This document shows positions 32,604 to 35,177 of a stretch of 35,177 nt of DNA, piece by piece. Position numbers and translations under genes: made by a program. This DNA is from CAMCYM01 sp964405405 (lineage in GTDB: Bacteria; Bacteroidota; Bacteroidia; Flavobacteriales_D; Sanyastnellaceae), in contig CAYONT010000023.1 in NCBI GenBank assembly GCA_964405405.1, forward strand, positions 1-35,177. The letters run 5' to 3'. Under the pieces are notes generated by a model. It saw nothing but the letters and a program-made list of their open reading frames with translations, was not told the DNA's origin and ran no database searches. Positions within the stretch are counted from its first letter, which is position 1. Each line of letters opens with the position of its first letter.

Positions 32604-32645
32604 ATCCCAAGCCATTCCCACATTTCCCATCGCGAAGCTTGGGAA
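32604..32645. repeat. Cluster of TTCCCA-type repeats in a divergent promoter region
   Basis: ATCCCA (32604-32609), TTCCCA (32615-32620), TTCCCA (32624-32629) and the inverted TGGGAA (32640-32645) lie between the divergent peptidase and AIM24-like genes, between their two predicted -7 boxes. ATTCCCA and TGGGAAT (32614-32620, 32640-32646) form an inverted repeat with a 19-base spacer. A shared operator is possible, but chance is not excluded. Confidence 0.3.
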
Positions 32646-32652
32646 TCGCTTG

Positions 32653-32660
32653 TACATTTG
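32653..32660 (+). promoter_or_regulatory. Perfect -7 element of the AIM24-like gene
   Basis: TACATTTG is an exact match to TAnnTTTG. It lies 13 bases before an ATG at 32674 and 40 bases before the preferred ATG at 32701. Confidence 0.45.
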
Positions 32661-32700
32661 GCCTGGAAAAAGAATGCCACCTGGAATACATATTAATGTG

Positions 32701-33492
32701 ATGCGAAGCCACGAGATTGATTACCAGATTTTCGGAGACGACATGCAGGTCGTTGAAGTGGAATTGGATCCACAGGAGACGGTTATCGCAGAGGCGGGTG
32801 CGATGAACTGGATGGAGCCAGACATCCACTTTGAAGCGCGCATGGGGGACGGGACCCAAGTCAACCGGGGCATCTTCGGCTCCTTGTTGGATGTTGGGAA
32901 GCGTGTTCTGACGGGTGAGTCCATCTTCATGACGCACTTTACGAACCAGGGGGGGATGAAGCGCCGGGTGGCTTTCGCTGCCCCTTATCCGGGCAAGATC
33001 ATGCCGGTGGATTTGGCCCAAATCGGTGGCTCGATCACTTGCCAAAAGGATGCTTTCCTCTGCGCTGCTTTGGGGACCGAGGTGACAATTGCTTTCAACA
33101 AGCGGTTGGGTGCTGGTTTCTTTGGTGGAGAGGGTTTCATTCTGCAAAAGTTGCGGGGGGATGGCAAGGCATTCTTGCATGCAGGCGGCACGGTGGTACG
33201 AAAGGAACTGCGCGGTGAAACCCTTCGGATTGATACGGGTTGCATTGTGGCCTTTGCCGGTGCCATCGAGTATGACATCCAACGGGCAGGAGGACTCAAG
33301 TCCATGTTCTTCGGTGGGGAGGGACTGTTCCTTGCTACGCTGAGTGGAACGGGTACGGTTTGGTTGCAGTCGCTGCCTTTCAGCCGCCTGGCGGATCGCA
33401 TTTTGGCGCATGCACCTTCCGCTGGCGGGTCTTCGAAAGGAGAGGGCTCTATCCTCGGTGGGCTCGGTCGCATGCTCGACGGTGACCGTTGA
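32701..33492 (+). CDS. AIM24/TIGR00266-family protein
   Basis: This is a cytoplasmic protein of unknown function of 263 residues. The start at 32701 (MRSHEIDYQIFGDDMQ) matches where the family normally begins; an ATG at 32674 would add nine residues. Sequence typical of the family includes VEVELDPQETVIAEAGAMNW, GAGFFGGEGFILQKLRGDGK, AFLHAGGTVV, then GCIVAFAGAIEYDIQRAG and GGEGLFLATLSGTGTVWLQS. It should fold as a trimeric beta-prism-like structure as in AIM24 relatives. The C-terminal 30 residues (GGSSKGEGSILGGLGRML) are Gly/Ser-rich. It is divergent from the prolyl oligopeptidase across a 134-base gap. Roles in membrane or stress physiology have been suggested for relatives, but nothing here decides. 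Confidence 0.88.
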   Translation: MRSHEIDYQIFGDDMQVVEVELDPQETVIAEAGAMNWMEPDIHFEARMGDGTQVNRGIFGSLLDVGKRVLTGESIFMTHFTNQGGMKRRVAFAAPYPGKIMPVDLAQIGGSITCQKDAFLCAALGTEVTIAFNKRLGAGFFGGEGFILQKLRGDGKAFLHAGGTVVRKELRGETLRIDTGCIVAFAGAIEYDIQRAGGLKSMFFGGEGLFLATLSGTGTVWLQSLPFSRLADRILAHAPSAGGSSKGEGSILGGLGRMLDGDR

Positions 33493-33507
33493 TCTGATTT
33501 AAAAAAG

Positions 33508-33537
33508 TTGGAAATCGTTGACTTTCCGCTAATTTCG
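33508..33537 (+). promoter_or_regulatory. Predicted promoter of the RRM protein gene
   Basis: TTG at 33508-33510, a 19-base spacer and TAATTTCG at 33530-33537 (7 of 8 matches) form the best-spaced promoter in the window. The ATG is 90 bases further on, so this mRNA would have a leader of about 80-85 bases, unlike most genes here. Confidence 0.6.
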
Positions 33538-33627
33538 TGCAAACTCTGAAACAGGAATCCCAAGGGGTACTTCCACGCTGATGCTTACAGTCTCGATTTA
33601 CTCCCCAATCGCTTCGCTCATTTCCGG

Positions 33628-34149
33628 ATGAAACTTTTTGTTGCCAAGCTCAACCGTGATGTTCAGGACGAACATCTTTTGGAGTTGTTCTCGCAGTATG
33701 GTGAGGTGGTTCACGCTCGCGTGATCACGGATCGTGATACGGGCGTATCCAAATGCTTTGGTTTCGTTCAGATGAAGAACGAGGCAGACGCACGGAAGGC
33801 CATGACAGAACTCAATGGAAAGGAGTTCATGCGTTTTGTCATGGTGGTGAAAGAGGCGGAGGAGCGTCCCAAGACAGGAGGGGAGGGCAGGCCCTTCCGT
33901 GCTGGTGGCGAAGGGCGGCCCTCAGTTTCTCCCCGTTCAACGGATGGTCGCGAGTTCAGCCGCCGACCCGGAGAAGGGGAGGGGGCTACACCTGCTGGAG
34001 ATCGTGGTCCAGCCAGACTGCCGGCCAAGAAGGCGCTCCCTGCCAAGAAGCGGGAGCGTGATATTTACCAAGACGGTCCCCGTCAACCCAAACTCAAGCG
34101 AGACAATCCACGTCCGACTGAGTGGTTTGACGATTTGGACGACGAATAA
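33628..34149 (+). CDS. RRM-domain RNA-binding protein with basic low-complexity tail
   Basis: The 173-residue protein binds single-stranded RNA. One RNA recognition motif occupies residues 1-78: RNP2 is KLFVAKL (2-8) and RNP1 is KCFGFVQM (42-49), with the Phe residues needed for base stacking. The remaining 95 residues are a disordered tail rich in Gly, Arg, Pro and Lys (GGEGRPFRAGGEGRPS, PARLPAKKALPAKKRER) ending in an acidic WFDDLDDE. Such small RRM proteins are common in Bacteroidota and Cyanobacteria, and some respond to cold. The long leader and well-spaced promoter suggest post-transcriptional control, possibly autoregulation. The start is the only ATG that keeps RNP2 at the N-terminus. 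Confidence 0.93.
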   Translation: MKLFVAKLNRDVQDEHLLELFSQYGEVVHARVITDRDTGVSKCFGFVQMKNEADARKAMTELNGKEFMRFVMVVKEAEERPKTGGEGRPFRAGGEGRPSVSPRSTDGREFSRRPGEGEGATPAGDRGPARLPAKKALPAKKRERDIYQDGPRQPKLKRDNPRPTEWFDDLDDE

Positions 34150-34465
34150 GCTACCTCGAACGGGTTGTTCACCCCGTGTTGTGGATTGGGCGATGTTAAA
34201 TCCGATCTACTTTTTCGCTTCTGTCTCCGAAAGTTGCGCAAGGCTGTGAAGCGGTGGTGCGTTGATTTTTCGCATGCAAAAGCCTTGATTTCATTGCCTT
34301 GAAGGGGAAGAAGAGGTGCCCAACCCTTGTCATGGGCCGTTGATAGAGTTTGGGACAAGGTGGCTTTTGTGGAGAAAAAAAACCTTTTTATCGGATGAAA
34401 CGTTCTTGCGGTCGAATCGTAAGAGAATTTTGGCTATATTTACGATGCCATAAATTAGCACGAAC
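34150..34465 (+). other. Intergenic region, 316 bases, AT-rich in its second half
   Basis: No gene is supported here. The second half is markedly more AT-rich than the rest of the window, with an A8 run near 34375-34383. A hairpin with an 8-base-pair stem (two G-T wobbles) and a 7-base loop lies at 34403-34425, just upstream of a -7-like box. No tRNA-like fold could be built, and no clear terminator follows the RRM gene. Confidence 0.6.
34435..34442 (+). promoter_or_regulatory. -7-like element of the cysteine-module protein at the window end
   Basis: TATATTTA matches TAnnTTTG at 7 of 8 positions and lies 23 bases before the ATG at 34466. No TTG with standard spacing was found. Confidence 0.35.
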
Positions 34466-35177
34466 ATGAGCCGTTTTCTGCTGCTGCTAGCGTGTCTTTG
34501 CACCACGCTGTTCTCACTGGGCCAGTATACGATGACCGTGGAGTCCCACGCTGTCAACGGAATTGCGGGTCAGACGACGTATCGATTCTACATCAACATG
34601 CAGAATTCGACGGACTTTCTGAGTTCCATCTTTGGCAACAATCAGACTCCGTTGTCGATCACGACGCCTTCCGGGTTCTACAACAATGCTTTCGCCACTG
34701 GTTCTACGGCGGATGGCATCAATCCGATGTTTTTGGCGCTGGTGCCTCAAATGGCCTTTGACAGCTGGGTAACCATCGGCATCTCGAACGCACCATCGGG
34801 CAACCAAGTTGCCGTGAGTACTGTGGAGAGCAGTGCTCAACCCTGGTTGGGAAAGTTCAACGCATCTTCAGCCCTGGCTGGCACGAACGTGACCATCAGC
34901 GATGCCACGGGCGGCGCATGGTACGTATTGAACGGCACCCCCAATGGTCTTCCTGCGGCAGGCTCGATGCGCACCCTGTTCATGCAGCTCACTTGTGCAG
35001 GCAACCCATCGGGTACGGTCAATGCCCAGGTGTTCCCGCTGGGGAATGGTCAAAACCAACAGCAGTTGACTTTCTCCTTCAACGGAGTCGGTACATATAA
35101 CGCTGCTGGTGGAGTATCGGAAGTTCTGGGCTGTACGGACGCTTCTGCTTGCAACTTCGACAGCGACGCTACAGAAG
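34466..35177 (+). CDS. Secreted cysteine-module protein, N-terminal part (3' end outside window)
   Basis: The frame is open from the ATG at 34466 to the window end, giving 237 residues. The start yields a signal peptide (MSRFLLLLACLCTTLFSLGQ). The body is a domain of about 195 residues rich in Gly, Asn, Ser and Thr that I cannot name (VESHAVNGIAGQTTYRFYIN, IGISNAPSGNQVAV, LNGTPNGLPAAGSMRTLFMQ). The visible part closes with GCTDASACNFDSDATE, the same cysteine module found in three other secreted proteins of this window. By analogy the missing part may hold more modules and a T9SS sorting domain. The upstream region is AT-rich with a -7-like box. Nothing indicates an enzymatic role. Confidence 0.82.
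   Translation, partial: MSRFLLLLACLCTTLFSLGQYTMTVESHAVNGIAGQTTYRFYINMQNSTDFLSSIFGNNQTPLSITTPSGFYNNAFATGSTADGINPMFLALVPQMAFDSWVTIGISNAPSGNQVAVSTVESSAQPWLGKFNASSALAGTNVTISDATGGAWYVLNGTPNGLPAAGSMRTLFMQLTCAGNPSGTVNAQVFPLGNGQNQQQLTFSFNGVGTYNAAGGVSEVLGCTDASACNFDSDATE

Noticed and set aside
34158..34178. Possible terminator after the RRM gene
   Set aside because: Only a five-base-pair stem (ACGGG with CCCGT) is formed and no T-run follows.
34403..34425. Possible tRNA fragment suggested by GGTCGAATC
   Set aside because: The hairpin resembles a T-arm, but no acceptor stem, D-arm or anticodon arm can be built around it.
34330..34557. Small minus-strand frame of 75 codons in the last intergenic region
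   Set aside because: It overlaps the signal peptide of the gene at 34466 and has no recognisable features.

Overview
This window is a gene-dense stretch of a Bacteroidota chromosome, probably a high-GC relative of the Flavobacteriales; the lineage is inferred, since no rRNA or other marker gene is present. The evidence is C-terminal sorting domains of the type IX secretion system on several secreted proteins, TAnnTTTG-type -7 promoter elements, no obvious Shine-Dalgarno sequences, a DUF4625/TonB-receptor locus, and the repeated cysteine module GCxDxxACNYxPxA found in secreted proteins of this group. I saw no tRNA, rRNA, CRISPR array, insertion sequence or prophage.

Layout. 1-3386: the 3' end of acetyl-CoA synthetase converges on, and overlaps, a secreted zinc metalloprotease. 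3462-6192 (minus): a three-gene overlapping operon for a Tat-exported molybdenum sulfite dehydrogenase, a membrane-anchored monohaem cytochrome c and a rhodanese lipoprotein. It is divergent from a secreted multicopper oxidase (6277-7992), with a CRP/FNR-like palindrome between them. 8050-10197: asparagine synthetase and a small XRE regulator. 10228-13210 (minus): a PNGase F-like protein behind a large secreted cysteine-module protein. 13248-14359: an exported YbjN-like protein, a strong terminator and an unknown protein. 14370-16608 (minus): AMP nucleosidase, an ATP-cone/Mrr-type nuclease that overlaps it, and a 2OG-Fe(II) oxygenase.

16663-21233: a probable metal-uptake locus with a small His/Cys-rich protein, a TonB-dependent receptor interrupted by an assembly gap, and two tandem DUF4625 lipoproteins. 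21264-25093: a pyrimidine-nucleoside salvage operon (cytidine deaminase, CNT nucleoside transporter, deoxyribose-phosphate aldolase, thymidine phosphorylase) with overlapping stops and starts. 25106-28682: a nitroreductase-like protein and a secreted subtilase with an altered catalytic Asp. 28698-32566 (minus): a prolyl oligopeptidase lipoprotein, an RluA-type pseudouridine synthase and a PlsC-type acyltransferase. 32701-35177: an AIM24-like protein, an RRM RNA-binding protein, and the 5' end of another secreted cysteine-module protein cut by the window edge.

The observations most worth following are the ATP-cone nuclease coupled to AMP nucleosidase, the sulfite/thiosulfate oxidation operon with its palindrome, the metal locus in which one DUF4625 paralogue lost its histidines, and the recurrence of -7 promoter elements 4-9 bases before start codons, which suggests many leaderless mRNAs. 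The insert in the TonB receptor looks like an assembly artefact that can be repaired by eye.
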